Below are positions 56,914 to 64,000 of a stretch of 64,000 bases of DNA, piece by piece (position 1 is the stretch's first letter; each line of letters begins with the position of its first letter). The stretch comes from Metabacillus lacus. GTDB lineage: Bacteria > Bacillota > Bacilli > Bacillales > Bacillaceae. A program made the translations under genes and the position numbers. The DNA lies in NCBI RefSeq assembly GCF_009674805.1, contig NZ_WKKI01000009.1, positions 26,071 to 90,070 on the forward strand, in the 5' to 3' direction. A model generated the notes under the pieces. It saw only the letters and a program-made list of their open reading frames with translations, had not been told where the DNA came from and did no database searches.

Positions 56914-57081
56914 TTATTTGCTTTTCGAGGGAGGGATGATTTCTTGAGATTTAAAAGACAAATTCAGTATTTTATCAAGATGCTGGCTCGCGGCTAACGT
57001 TTCTTTAGAAGTATAGCCATATTTGGAAGCGGCCTGCAGCATACTTTCTCTGTATTCTTCAATTCTCTGCTCATACATCAT
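56914..57081 (-). CDS. Spo0E-family aspartyl-phosphate phosphatase
   Basis: 55 residues (MMYEQRIEEYRESMLQAASK ...). The signature S-Q-x-L-D (ASQHLDKILN) near residue 32 and two-helix size match Spo0E-like phosphatases that dephosphorylate Spo0A~P and delay sporulation. GGAGGGTGTAAT precedes the start. Which paralogue it is cannot be told. Confidence 0.82.
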   Translation of the reverse strand: MMYEQRIEEYRESMLQAASKYGYTSKETLAASQHLDKILNLSFKSQEIIPPSKSK

Positions 57082-57169
57082 TACACCCTCCTTCGCTTTT
57101 TTTCTCTTAATATTCTTATCGGGAGAAAAACAACATTTGTTAAGTTTTTCCTTTTAAAGGTTAGGAATT

Positions 57170-57619
57170 CTACTGCTCCTCTTTTGCAGCTGTTAATTTT
57201 GTTAACAAGCCTTGAAATTCCTCTAAGAGTTTCAAATATTCCTCTGAGGTTAACCCGCTTTGCTCTATTAAAAAGGGAGGTACCTCAAGAGCTCTTTCCC
57301 TTAATTTCTCGCCTTTCTCGGAAAGGGATATGACTACCCTTCTCTCATCTTCAACAGATCTTTTTCTCAAAATCAACTGATGGTCCTCAAGTCTTTTTAA
57401 AAGAGGTGTTAAAGTACCGGAATCCAAAAAAAGCTGATTTCCAAGCTCTGTCACAGTTATATTTTTATGTTCCCAAAGTACGAGTAAAACCAGATATTGA
57501 GGGTATGTTATTTGTAGACTGTTTAAAATAGGCCGGTATAGTTTGGTCATTTCCCTTGAACAGGCATACACCGTAAAACACAGCTGATTATGCAGGCGTA
57601 GGCTCTCTTGATCGTTCAT
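57170..57619 (-). CDS. ohrR: OhrR, MarR-type peroxide sensor
   Basis: 149 residues. The reactive Cys is in LCFTVYACSREM near 15, with the partner Tyr residues in LYRPIL and ITYPQYLVLL; the winged helix has ELGNQLFLDSGTLTPLLKRL. It represses ohr until organic hydroperoxides oxidise the Cys. It diverges from ohr at 57736, with a shared control region 57620-57735. Confidence 0.92.
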   Translation of the reverse strand: MNDQESLRLHNQLCFTVYACSREMTKLYRPILNSLQITYPQYLVLLVLWEHKNITVTELGNQLFLDSGTLTPLLKRLEDHQLILRKRSVEDERRVVISLSEKGEKLRERALEVPPFLIEQSGLTSEEYLKLLEEFQGLLTKLTAAKEEQ

Positions 57620-57735
57620 TCTATCCCTCCTGAGTCCTTTTGCTTGTCATAGTATTATAGCTGAGGTAAACTGATTTTGTAAAATTAAATTGCCCACAAT
57701 TTAATTTCATTACTAATGGAATGGAGTGAAGTGAA

Positions 57736-58152
57736 ATGGAACCACTTTATACTGCAAAAGTGAACGCTACTGGAGGAAGAGACGGAAGAGTCCAATCAGA
57801 GGACGGCTTTATTGATCTGCCTTTAACAATGCCAAAAGGTCTTGGCGGAAGCGGTGCTGAAGGAACAAACCCTGAGCAGCTGTTTGCTGCAGGCTATGCT
57901 GCATGCTTTGACGGTGCCTTGAATCTTGTTGCTAGAAACGAGAAAGTAAAGGTTGGCAAAACAACAGTTACTTCAGACGTTTCAATTGGCAAGGATACTG
58001 ACGGAGGCTTCAAGCTGAGCGTTGTACTGGAAGTAGAGGTTCCTGACGTTTCACGCGAACAGGCAGAAGAGCTTGTTGAAAAAGCCCATGGAGTTTGCCC
58101 GTATTCCAAGGCAACAAGAGGAAACATTGATGTTGAGCTAAAAGTTAAATGA
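57736..58152 (+). CDS. ohr: Ohr organic hydroperoxide reductase
   Basis: 138 residues. The two catalytic Cys are in AACFDGAL near 56 and GVCPYSKATRG near 121; the N-terminal Arg lies in GGRDGRV. A thiol peroxidase for fatty-acid and other organic hydroperoxides. GGAGTGAAG precedes the start. Confidence 0.94.
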   Translation: MEPLYTAKVNATGGRDGRVQSEDGFIDLPLTMPKGLGGSGAEGTNPEQLFAAGYAACFDGALNLVARNEKVKVGKTTVTSDVSIGKDTDGGFKLSVVLEVEVPDVSREQAEELVEKAHGVCPYSKATRGNIDVELKVK

Positions 58153-58196
58153 GTGTGAGATCATAAAAAAGAGACTGTATTAGTTTTAAGTCTCTC

Positions 58197-58245
58197 AGAC
58201 TGTAGACAAACTCAAACAATTGAGTTTGCCTACAGTCTTTTTTAA
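58197..58245 (+). terminator. Long-stem terminator after ohr
   Basis: AGACTGTAGACAAACTCAA pairs with TTGAGTTTGCCTACAGTCT (one mismatch), loop ACAA, then six T. Confidence 0.88.
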
Positions 58246-58332
58246 ATTAATATAAAGTGATAGCCATTGAATCTGTTGATTACCGTTCCGGGCGAACGCT
58301 TTCCGCGGGGTGAGACTTGAGCTTTCTCAGTC

Positions 58333-58527
58333 GCAAAGCTCCTTGGACGCAAGGAAACGATCCAACGTGTGTTTGCCGATGCAAAGGAGAAGCATGGTAT
58401 GCGATGGACAACCTTACGATATCTAGAAAAACTGTCCATGCAAGCGATGCTTACTGTTTTCCCAATGAATTTAAAGAAGTTGGCTTTACTTCTGCGTGCA
58501 GGTCTTAACACCCCTCTCTCTATCTAA
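58333..58527 (+). pseudogene. IS1182-family transposase C-terminal fragment
   Basis: The frame reads GRKETIQRVFADAKEKHGMR and LEKLSMQAMLTVFPMNLKKL, the conserved C-terminal end of IS1182-type DDE transposases with the last Glu. The upstream DDE part is gone. The preceding CGCTTTCCGCGGGG is a common border motif in Bacillus intergenic repeats. Confidence 0.8.
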
Positions 58528-58645
58528 AAACTTTTATTATTTATCAATGAATTAGGTTTTTTTCCAACAATATTATTATTTTAAATACTCAAATAGTTCG
58601 AAAGTTTGACGATATAATATGTATCCATGGATACAGGAGGGGACC

Positions 58646-60370
58646 ATGAAACAGTTAAAGAAACAGAAAAAGACAAGTAAGATCAACGCAAAGAAAAGTT
58701 CTTTGCAGGGCAAGCTGTTTAAAGCATTTGGCATTATTGTGGTGCTCTGCCTGCTGATGTCTGGCTTCAATTTTTTCAGCATGACATTTATACATAACGG
58801 AACAGAAAAGATTGTCGAAAAAGAAAGCAAGGCCCTCATTCAATCTGAACAGTTGCGCTATAACATGGCTCAACAGATCTCATCAGTTAGAGCTTTTTTC
58901 CTGTACAGAAGCGGAAAATATCAGAGTGAAGTAGCCCAACTTCAGAAAGACAGTGAAATTCTGAAACAAGGTATGCTGCAACTTTCGAATAATCAGGAGG
59001 TTGAAAACGTAATCAAGCAGGCTGACAATTGGGAAAGGGAATTGAATGAAAATGTGATAAAGCCAGCTTCAGCAGGCATGAAAGTTTCTGCTGAACAATC
59101 TTTTAAGAAGCTTGAGTCACAATCCGAAAATTTGGTTGCTCAGCTGGATGAAATAGCAAAATCCAGCGAAAAGCAAATTAGTGATGCTGGTGCACAAATC
59201 ATCAGCAGCGGTAATACAATGCGTATCCTGGGGCTGGCCATTTCTATACTGATTGTAGGGATCAGCGCATTCTTGGCATTTAACATTTCAAAATCCATTA
59301 CGCTGCCGCTGAAAAAGTTATCCCGTCATCTAAGTGAAATCTCCAAAGGAAATTTGCATCACGAACCATTGCACTACAAAGGAAAGGACGAAGTGGGAGA
59401 CTTGGTTGAATCGGTTAATGGCATGAATGATCAGCTGAAACTGCTTGTCGGAGAAATATTCAAAGCATCACGGCAGGTTGGCGAGCAAAGCGGTCACTTG
59501 CTTCACTCTTCCTCTGAAGTGAGAGAAGGCAGTGAACAAATTGCTTCCACGATGCAGGAGCTCACTTCCGGCGCAGAAAACCAAGCATCATCCGCATCAC
59601 AACTCTCAGGTGCTATGGCAGACTTTCTGGAAAAAATTCAGACTGCAAATGAAGCCAGCGCCAGCGCTTATACAACTTCTAAAGCAGCTATCAGTCAGAC
59701 CAGCGCGGGTACTCTGCTGATGACAAAATCAGTTGATCAAATGACAACAATACATGATTTAATGAAGGGGACTGTGGAAAAGATGAAAAGTCTTGGAGAA
59801 CAGTCAAAGGAAATTTCCAAGCTTGTAGCAGTGATTCAAACGATAGCAGATCAAACCAATCTGCTTGCACTGAACGCAGCGATAGAAGCTGCGCGGGCAG
59901 GAGAGCACGGAAAAGGGTTTGCTGTAGTTGCTGATGAAGTGAGAAAGCTTGCGGAGCAAGTATCAAGCTCTATTGTAGATATTCATAGCATAGCAGCCAA
60001 TGTGGGCAAGGAAACGGATGAGGTGACTCACAACCTGAACGGCGGGTACGCAGAAATTGTGAAAGGTACTGAATCTGTTCATAAAACAGGTGAATCTTTT
60101 GCAGTCATAAAAGTCCATATAGAAGAGATGTCGGCCGGCATTCAGGAAATGCAGGAGCATTTTCAAGATATTTTGTTAAATGGTTCAGCCATGAATTCAG
60201 CAATCACAAATATCGCGTCAGTATCGCAGGAATCTGCGGCAGGAATTGAACAAACTGCTGCATCCGCCGAACAGGCTAATTCGGCAATGGAAGGCATTCA
60301 TGGAAATGCGGAATCACTTTCCGGCTTATCAAAAAAACTGACAGAAACGGTAAATAAGTTCACATTTTAA
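58646..60370 (+). CDS. Methyl-accepting chemotaxis protein
   Basis: About 574 residues from ATG 58646 (AGGAGGGG ahead); the frame opens at 58619. TM1 is [20 protein letters not shown] near 25-45; a helical extracellular sensor follows with HBM/4HB-like helices; TM2 is [19 protein letters not shown] near 200; HAMP at about 215-270; and the signalling hairpin [20 protein letters not shown] near 415. Ligand unknown. Confidence 0.92.
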   Translation: MKQLKKQKKTSKINAKKSSLQGKLFKAFGIIVVLCLLMSGFNFFSMTFIHNGTEKIVEKESKALIQSEQLRYNMAQQISSVRAFFLYRSGKYQSEVAQLQKDSEILKQGMLQLSNNQEVENVIKQADNWERELNENVIKPASAGMKVSAEQSFKKLESQSENLVAQLDEIAKSSEKQISDAGAQIISSGNTMRILGLAISILIVGISAFLAFNISKSITLPLKKLSRHLSEISKGNLHHEPLHYKGKDEVGDLVESVNGMNDQLKLLVGEIFKASRQVGEQSGHLLHSSSEVREGSEQIASTMQELTSGAENQASSASQLSGAMADFLEKIQTANEASASAYTTSKAAISQTSAGTLLMTKSVDQMTTIHDLMKGTVEKMKSLGEQSKEISKLVAVIQTIADQTNLLALNAAIEAARAGEHGKGFAVVADEVRKLAEQVSSSIVDIHSIAANVGKETDEVTHNLNGGYAEIVKGTESVHKTGESFAVIKVHIEEMSAGIQEMQEHFQDILLNGSAMNSAITNIASVSQESAAGIEQTAASAEQANSAMEGIHGNAESLSGLSKKLTETVNKFTF

Positions 60371-60382
60371 CGTTCTTATCTG

Positions 60383-60419
60383 AAAAACCCTGCTGTATGC
60401 ACACAGCAGGGTTTTCTTC
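60383..60419. terminator. Terminator shared by the receptor gene and tnrA
   Basis: AAAACCCTGCTGT / ACAGCAGGGTTTT around ATGCAC, T-rich tail both ways. Confidence 0.85.
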
Positions 60420-60423
60420 GCAT

Positions 60424-60756
60424 TTATGGGCGCCCTCGCTGAAACTGGGCATTGATCTGTCCTCTCAGCATCTGCTTTTTCAAGCCGGCTTTATTCAGTT
60501 CTCTTTGCTCTTTCTTTCTCATTTCCTTTAAAATTTCAGCTGTTTGCACACCGTCTTCACGGTGATTGGCAATTTCCATTAATCTTTCGACATCTGTAAA
60601 GGAGTATTTTCTGGTTCCTTTATTTGTTCTATGAGGCAGCACAAGCTTTCTTTCTTCGTAATATCGGATTTGCCTCACAGATAAACCTGTTAGCTCACTG
60701 ACAGTTCCGATAGAAATTACTTTTCTCTCCCGGTAGGAGGTTTCCCCACTGCTCAA
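60424..60756 (-). CDS. tnrA: TnrA, MerR-type nitrogen regulator
   Basis: 110 residues. [20 protein letters not shown] and [17 protein letters not shown] are the winged-helix of the TnrA/GlnR group; [20 protein letters not shown] and a C-terminal [10 protein letters not shown] fit the TnrA glutamine-synthetase-binding tail closely. It activates nitrogen-scavenging genes when GlnA is not feedback-inhibited. Monocistronic here, as in B. subtilis. Confidence 0.93.
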   Translation of the reverse strand: MSSGETSYRERKVISIGTVSELTGLSVRQIRYYEERKLVLPHRTNKGTRKYSFTDVERLMEIANHREDGVQTAEILKEMRKKEQRELNKAGLKKQMLRGQINAQFQRGRP

Positions 60757-60953
60757 CGTCTCACCTCATTAACTAACAATATTTTCTTTATTATACTGCT
60801 CAGAATATTAAGAAAGAAGGGTTTTGTGAGGAAATCTTACATGAAGGAGCAGAAATTTTATATTTTCAGTGAGATTATATTACATAAGTAAAGATAATAA
60901 ATTTTATCAGTTTTATACTTTATATTAACAAGATAAAGAGGAGCTGAAAAGAA

Positions 60954-61094
60954 TTGAGTGACATACGTGCAGAACAGCTGGCTGAGGAATTAATCAGGCT
61001 TGATCTCAAGCGAGATGAGCTTTGGGAGGAACTGTTAAAGGCGGCAGGATCCAAAGCGTATTTATTGCTTAGATGTGCACAAAACAAAGCTTAA
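60954..61094 (+). CDS. Small hypothetical protein (46 residues)
   Basis: TTG 60954 is ten bases after AGAGGAG. The peptide is amphipathic and helical (EQLAEELIRLDLKRDELWEE) with one Cys near the end. No family recognised. Its stop overlaps the stop of the converging gene by four bases. Confidence 0.55.
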   Translation: MSDIRAEQLAEELIRLDLKRDELWEELLKAAGSKAYLLLRCAQNKA

Positions 61095-61360
61095 GAAGAC
61101 ACTTTTTCTTCCATTGAAGATGTGCAGATGAAAAACAGCGAGCGAAAAATATGGGCAACGTAAAGATCATCAAACATAGCAGTCACATCAGCAAAAGAAG
61201 CTGTTTTCTCTTCAAAAACAAACATCTGATAACCAGAGTCGAATTTTTTCTTAAAAAGATAAAGCTGTGAATGCTTTGGTTCATCAGTGTTCAAGCAATA
61301 GATGTCTGTAACGCCTCGCTGAATAGAATATAGTAAAGGAACAAAGTTTTTAAGACTCAT
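61091..61360 (-). CDS. Hypothetical protein (89 residues)
   Basis: ATG 61360 has AGGAGG six bases ahead and is preferred to the longer frame from 61405. The sequence (SLKNFVPLLYSIQRGVTDIY ...) has no motif I recognise; mostly beta-like with a hydrophobic C-terminus. Converges with the 46-residue gene. Confidence 0.6.
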   Translation of the reverse strand: MSLKNFVPLLYSIQRGVTDIYCLNTDEPKHSQLYLFKKKFDSGYQMFVFEEKTASFADVTAMFDDLYVAHIFRSLFFICTSSMEEKVSS

Positions 61361-61526
61361 AAGCAGCCTCCTGTTTTTTTGAACAGTGTAGACTGCCTGC
61401 CTCAATTTTAATCATAATTATAAAAATCTTAATATCTCCATGGCTAAATTTTACATTGAATTAATCATGCACTAATAATGATTGGTTATTTTAGAGGTAA
61501 GAATCTGCTGAATGGAGCTGATACAG

Positions 61527-61706
61527 GTGAAAAAGTGGCTTTTAACTGCTCTGGAAGAGCAAAGAGATTATTATTCAAAACAACTTCTGGCTATCGGAGT
61601 TTATAATCAGTCAGTATTAAAGAATATGACAATAACTGAACTGAAAAGCGAGTATCATTACTTTTACCACTGCATACCTGAAGTAAAAAGAAAGAAAACG
61701 CAGTAA
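61527..61706 (+). CDS. FbpA-like small basic protein
   Basis: 59 residues from GTG 61527, with GGAG nine bases ahead; ATG 61512 is also in frame. KKWLLTALEEQRDYYSKQLL then GVYNQSVLKNMTITELKSEY fits the Fur-regulated basic protein family (pfam13076), which in B. subtilis helps iron-sparing with FsrA RNA. A Fur site could not be confirmed by eye. Confidence 0.65.
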   Translation: MKKWLLTALEEQRDYYSKQLLAIGVYNQSVLKNMTITELKSEYHYFYHCIPEVKRKKTQ

Positions 61707-62112
61707 AAGATTTCTATAGGTTTTCCTGATAGAGGAGCCACACATGTTAGCAGTCCAAGTTTCTAAAATTAGGCTGTTTCTTTTGGTATTAAGAAAGTTC
61801 CAGGGCCATGATAGTTGAAGTTTTATGAAAGTTGCAATAATCATCTGGTGGTTGGAAAAGGGTTGAAGAGGACTGGTTAGATTGCATAGCAATGATTAGA
61901 AATGCCGCGCTTAAAGGCCCTCAACATATTAAGCGAAAGTATCCGTTGATTCAAACACATGATCTGCTGCATCACAGCACTTAAATAGGCAGAGGAAATA
62001 CAGCTATGTACTCATGAATGAGGGCGTAACATCAAGATAACAAATCATGCACTTCAATATCCTTTGCTGACATGATATAGTTATCTCAAAATCCCAGACG
62101 GGAGCTGACTAA
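61707..62112. other. Intergenic region before moaA
   Basis: No supported gene in about 400 bases. A 30-codon frame at 61892-61984 (MIRNAALKGPQHIKRKYPLI ...) lacks a ribosome site. GGGAG at 62099 serves moaA. Confidence 0.45.
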
Positions 62113-63114
62113 ATGGGTGTGATTGACACGTTAAACCGGCCGTTGAGAAATCTAAGAATTTCTGTCACCGACCGCTGTAACCTGCGGTGCACGTACTGCA
62201 TGCCGGCTGAAATTTTTGGCCCCAATTACAAATTTTTAGAAACTGATAAATTGCTGAGTTTTGAGGAGATAGGCACTTTGGCTGCTTCTTTTTCACATCT
62301 TGGGGTAAACAAGATCAGGCTGACAGGCGGCGAGCCTCTTCTTCGGAGAAATCTGCCTCAGCTTCTATCTATCCTTGCTGAAATACCCGGCATAACTGAT
62401 ATTGCTTTGACAACCAACGGCATACTTCTGCCCAAGCTTGCGGAGGAGCTAAAAAGAAGCGGGCTGAATAGAGTCAACATCAGCCTCGACAGTTTGGATG
62501 AGGAAACATTCCGGAGGATGAATGGCAGGAATGTTTCACCGGAAGCTGTGCTTAAAGGGATAAATTCTGCAAGGGAAGCCGGGCTCGGCGTTAAAATCAA
62601 CAGTGTGGTAAAAAAAGGCAGCAATGAACATCAAGTAAGGGCATTGGCGGAATATTTTTTTCATATGGGCATTACGGTAAGGTTTATAGAGTTTATGGAT
62701 GTAGGCAGTACAAATAACTGGCAGGCAGAAAGTGTTTCTGTCATGGAAGAAATGCTGAAGCAAATTAGCAGTTGGAAAGACATCGAGCCAATAAAGGGTG
62801 AGTTTGGTGAAGTAGCTAAAAGGTACAGATATACAGGCACTGATAGAGAGGTAGGCTTCATCTCATCCATTTCAGAAAGCTTTTGTTCTTCCTGTACAAG
62901 GGCGCGGATATCTGCGGAAGGTAAATTGTATACATGTTTATTTACGGACAGCGGACACGATCTTAAGGAGCTTTTAAAACAGGGTTATACAGAACTGCAG
63001 CTCTCAGACAGGCTTGCAGAGCTGTGGAAAGTAAGAGATGACAAATATTCAGAAGAAAGAATGAATAGAAAACAAAAGCGTAACAAAGTGGAAATGTCTT
63101 ACATAGGAGGCTGA
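62113..63114 (+). CDS. moaA: MoaA, GTP 3',8-cyclase
   Basis: 333 residues. Radical-SAM cluster CNLRCTYCMP near 24, LTGGEPLLR near 73, and the C-terminal second cluster CSSCTRARI...YTCLF near 260-275; the protein ends with GG, as functional MoaA does. First step of molybdenum cofactor synthesis. Alone here, without other moa genes. Confidence 0.95.
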   Translation: MGVIDTLNRPLRNLRISVTDRCNLRCTYCMPAEIFGPNYKFLETDKLLSFEEIGTLAASFSHLGVNKIRLTGGEPLLRRNLPQLLSILAEIPGITDIALTTNGILLPKLAEELKRSGLNRVNISLDSLDEETFRRMNGRNVSPEAVLKGINSAREAGLGVKINSVVKKGSNEHQVRALAEYFFHMGITVRFIEFMDVGSTNNWQAESVSVMEEMLKQISSWKDIEPIKGEFGEVAKRYRYTGTDREVGFISSISESFCSSCTRARISAEGKLYTCLFTDSGHDLKELLKQGYTELQLSDRLAELWKVRDDKYSEERMNRKQKRNKVEMSYIGG

Positions 63115-63214
63115 TTTTCTTTTTGAAAAGGTTTTCATAGATTCTTGCCACCTTTCATAGTAAAATAATATTGTGGAAGTTTGAATTTTGAGAAATTTAA
63201 AGAGGGCGATAAGT

Positions 63215-63676
63215 ATGAGACTGACTTATACACAAGAAGAGATAGATAGGGCAAATACCCTGTTCAAAATCTTTGCCAGGGCTTTTAAAAGTGTTTCAGA
63301 ACACTCCATCAGGGACAGTAAGGAACATGGATTCAATCCGACTGAATTTGCTGTGCTGGAGCTTCTGTACACAAAGGGCCCTCAAAAGCTGCAGCAAATC
63401 GGCTCAAGACTGCTTCTGGTCAGTGGAAATGTCACTTATGTCATTGATAAATTAGAAAAAAACAACTATATCTTCAGGGAGCAGGATCCAAAGGATAAAA
63501 GGTCCATATATGCAAAGCTGACGGATAAGGGCACGAACTACATGGATGACATCTACCCCATTCATGCGCTGCGTATGACGAGGGCATTCTCCGGACTGTC
63601 CGCCGAGGAACAGGAACAGCTCATTGCCCTCCTGAAAAAGGCGGGACTGCACAGCCAGCACTTATTGTTTAGGTAA
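63215..63676 (+). CDS. MarR-family regulator
   Basis: 153 residues from ATG 63215 (AGAGGG ahead); the frame opens at 63188. Winged helix with PTEFAVLELLYTKGPQKLQQ and LLLVSGNVTYVIDKLEKNNY, then the wing EQDPKDKRSIYAKLT. Target genes and ligand unknown; the downstream repeats separate it from any partner gene in view. Confidence 0.87.
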   Translation: MRLTYTQEEIDRANTLFKIFARAFKSVSEHSIRDSKEHGFNPTEFAVLELLYTKGPQKLQQIGSRLLLVSGNVTYVIDKLEKNNYIFREQDPKDKRSIYAKLTDKGTNYMDDIYPIHALRMTRAFSGLSAEEQEQLIALLKKAGLHSQHLLFR

Positions 63677-63694
63677 TGATGAGGGATTTGAAAC

Positions 63695-63935
63695 TCGTTA
63701 ATAGGCTGATGAAGGATAAAAGTGAATGGAAAAGCTTTGGAAATGTCCTTCATGGGGGTGATGAAGGACATTTTCGAGTGGAAAAGCAAGGGGAATGTCC
63801 TTCATAAGGGCGATGAAGGACAAAAGTGAGCGGAAAATCATCAGAAATGTCCTTCATGGGGGTGATGAAGGACATTTTCGAGTGGAAAAGCAAGGGAAAT
63901 GTCCTTCATAAAGGCGATGAAGGAGTCAAGTCCTT
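63695..63935. repeat. Palindromic tandem repeat cluster
   Basis: Units of about 50 bases built on AAATGTCCTTCAT / ATGAAGGACA, a hairpin with a G-rich loop, alternate with AAAAGTGA(A/G)(C/T)GGAAAA and TTTTCGAGTGGAAAAGCAAG spacers. Two such units form a 104-base higher-order repeat that occurs almost twice. Non-coding. Confidence 0.8.
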
Positions 63936-64000
63936 AATATTGTGTAAAATTCCTTACAAGTGTTTTCAACAGTTAAATGGTTATATGAATTATCCCCTTA

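Noticed and set aside
63695..63935. CRISPR array at the window end
   Set aside because: Repeats are palindromic and alternate with similar, not unique, spacers.

Overview
The window looks like a chromosomal segment of a low-GC, spore-forming Firmicute of the Bacillus type. Pointers on the host side are a TnrA-like nitrogen regulator, a Spo0E-family phosphatase, an OhrR/Ohr pair, an M-box riboswitch ahead of mgtE, YitT and DUF1538 membrane proteins and strong GGAGG ribosome sites. I cannot name the genus from sequence reading alone.

Positions 39-43023 form one 43-kb Tn7/Tn5053-like transposon. Its tips are near-perfect inverted repeats beginning TGTAA (22 of the first 24 bases match), flanked by a 5-bp target duplication CTGCT (34-38 and 43024-43028). 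Removing the element and one CTGCT restores the reading frame of a MocR/PdxR-type regulator that ends at 43890. Several WAARNNTGAGAY motifs lie inside both ends and are the likely transposase binding sites. The transposition module (tniQ1, tnsB/tniA, tnsC/tniB, tniQ2; 29160-36089) sits well inside the element, with cargo on both sides. I found no TnsA nuclease, resolvase or CRISPR array.

The cargo is a defence island. Left to right: a RES-domain NAD-degrading protein (590-1804); a graveyard with a group II intron remnant, a SnoaL-like gene end and a frameshifted kinase (2417-3538); a Shango system, sngABC (3717-9321); an HNH endonuclease (9686-10690); a type II CBASS operon of CD-NTase, Cap2, Cap3 and an HNH-SAVED effector (11032-15470); a type I Wadjet operon, jetABCD (16090-26789), whose jetA is split by a complete IS21-family element (16844-19324, duplication ATTAG); a RecJ-like exonuclease with a 121-residue partner (26943-28967). 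Right of the transposition genes come an IscB remnant with an omega-RNA-like leader (36400-37020), a SEFIR-domain gene with an unrecognised partner (37065-38871), a possible AbiGi/DUF2971-type protein (39076-39738), a DUF3800 protein (39795-40943) and a Ser/Thr protein kinase (41116-42639). The uncharacterised right-arm genes are the best candidates for new defence functions.

From 43029 onward the sequence is ordinary host chromosome, visibly less AT-rich: a thioredoxin-reductase-like oxidoreductase, a triple structured repeat, an alpha/beta hydrolase, two secreted M14 carboxypeptidases, a MOSC protein, a DUF1538 pair, YitT, M-box plus mgtE, Spo0E-like, ohrR/ohr, an IS1182 fragment, a chemotaxis receptor, tnrA, small genes including an FbpA-like one, moaA, a MarR regulator and a palindromic repeat cluster at the end.
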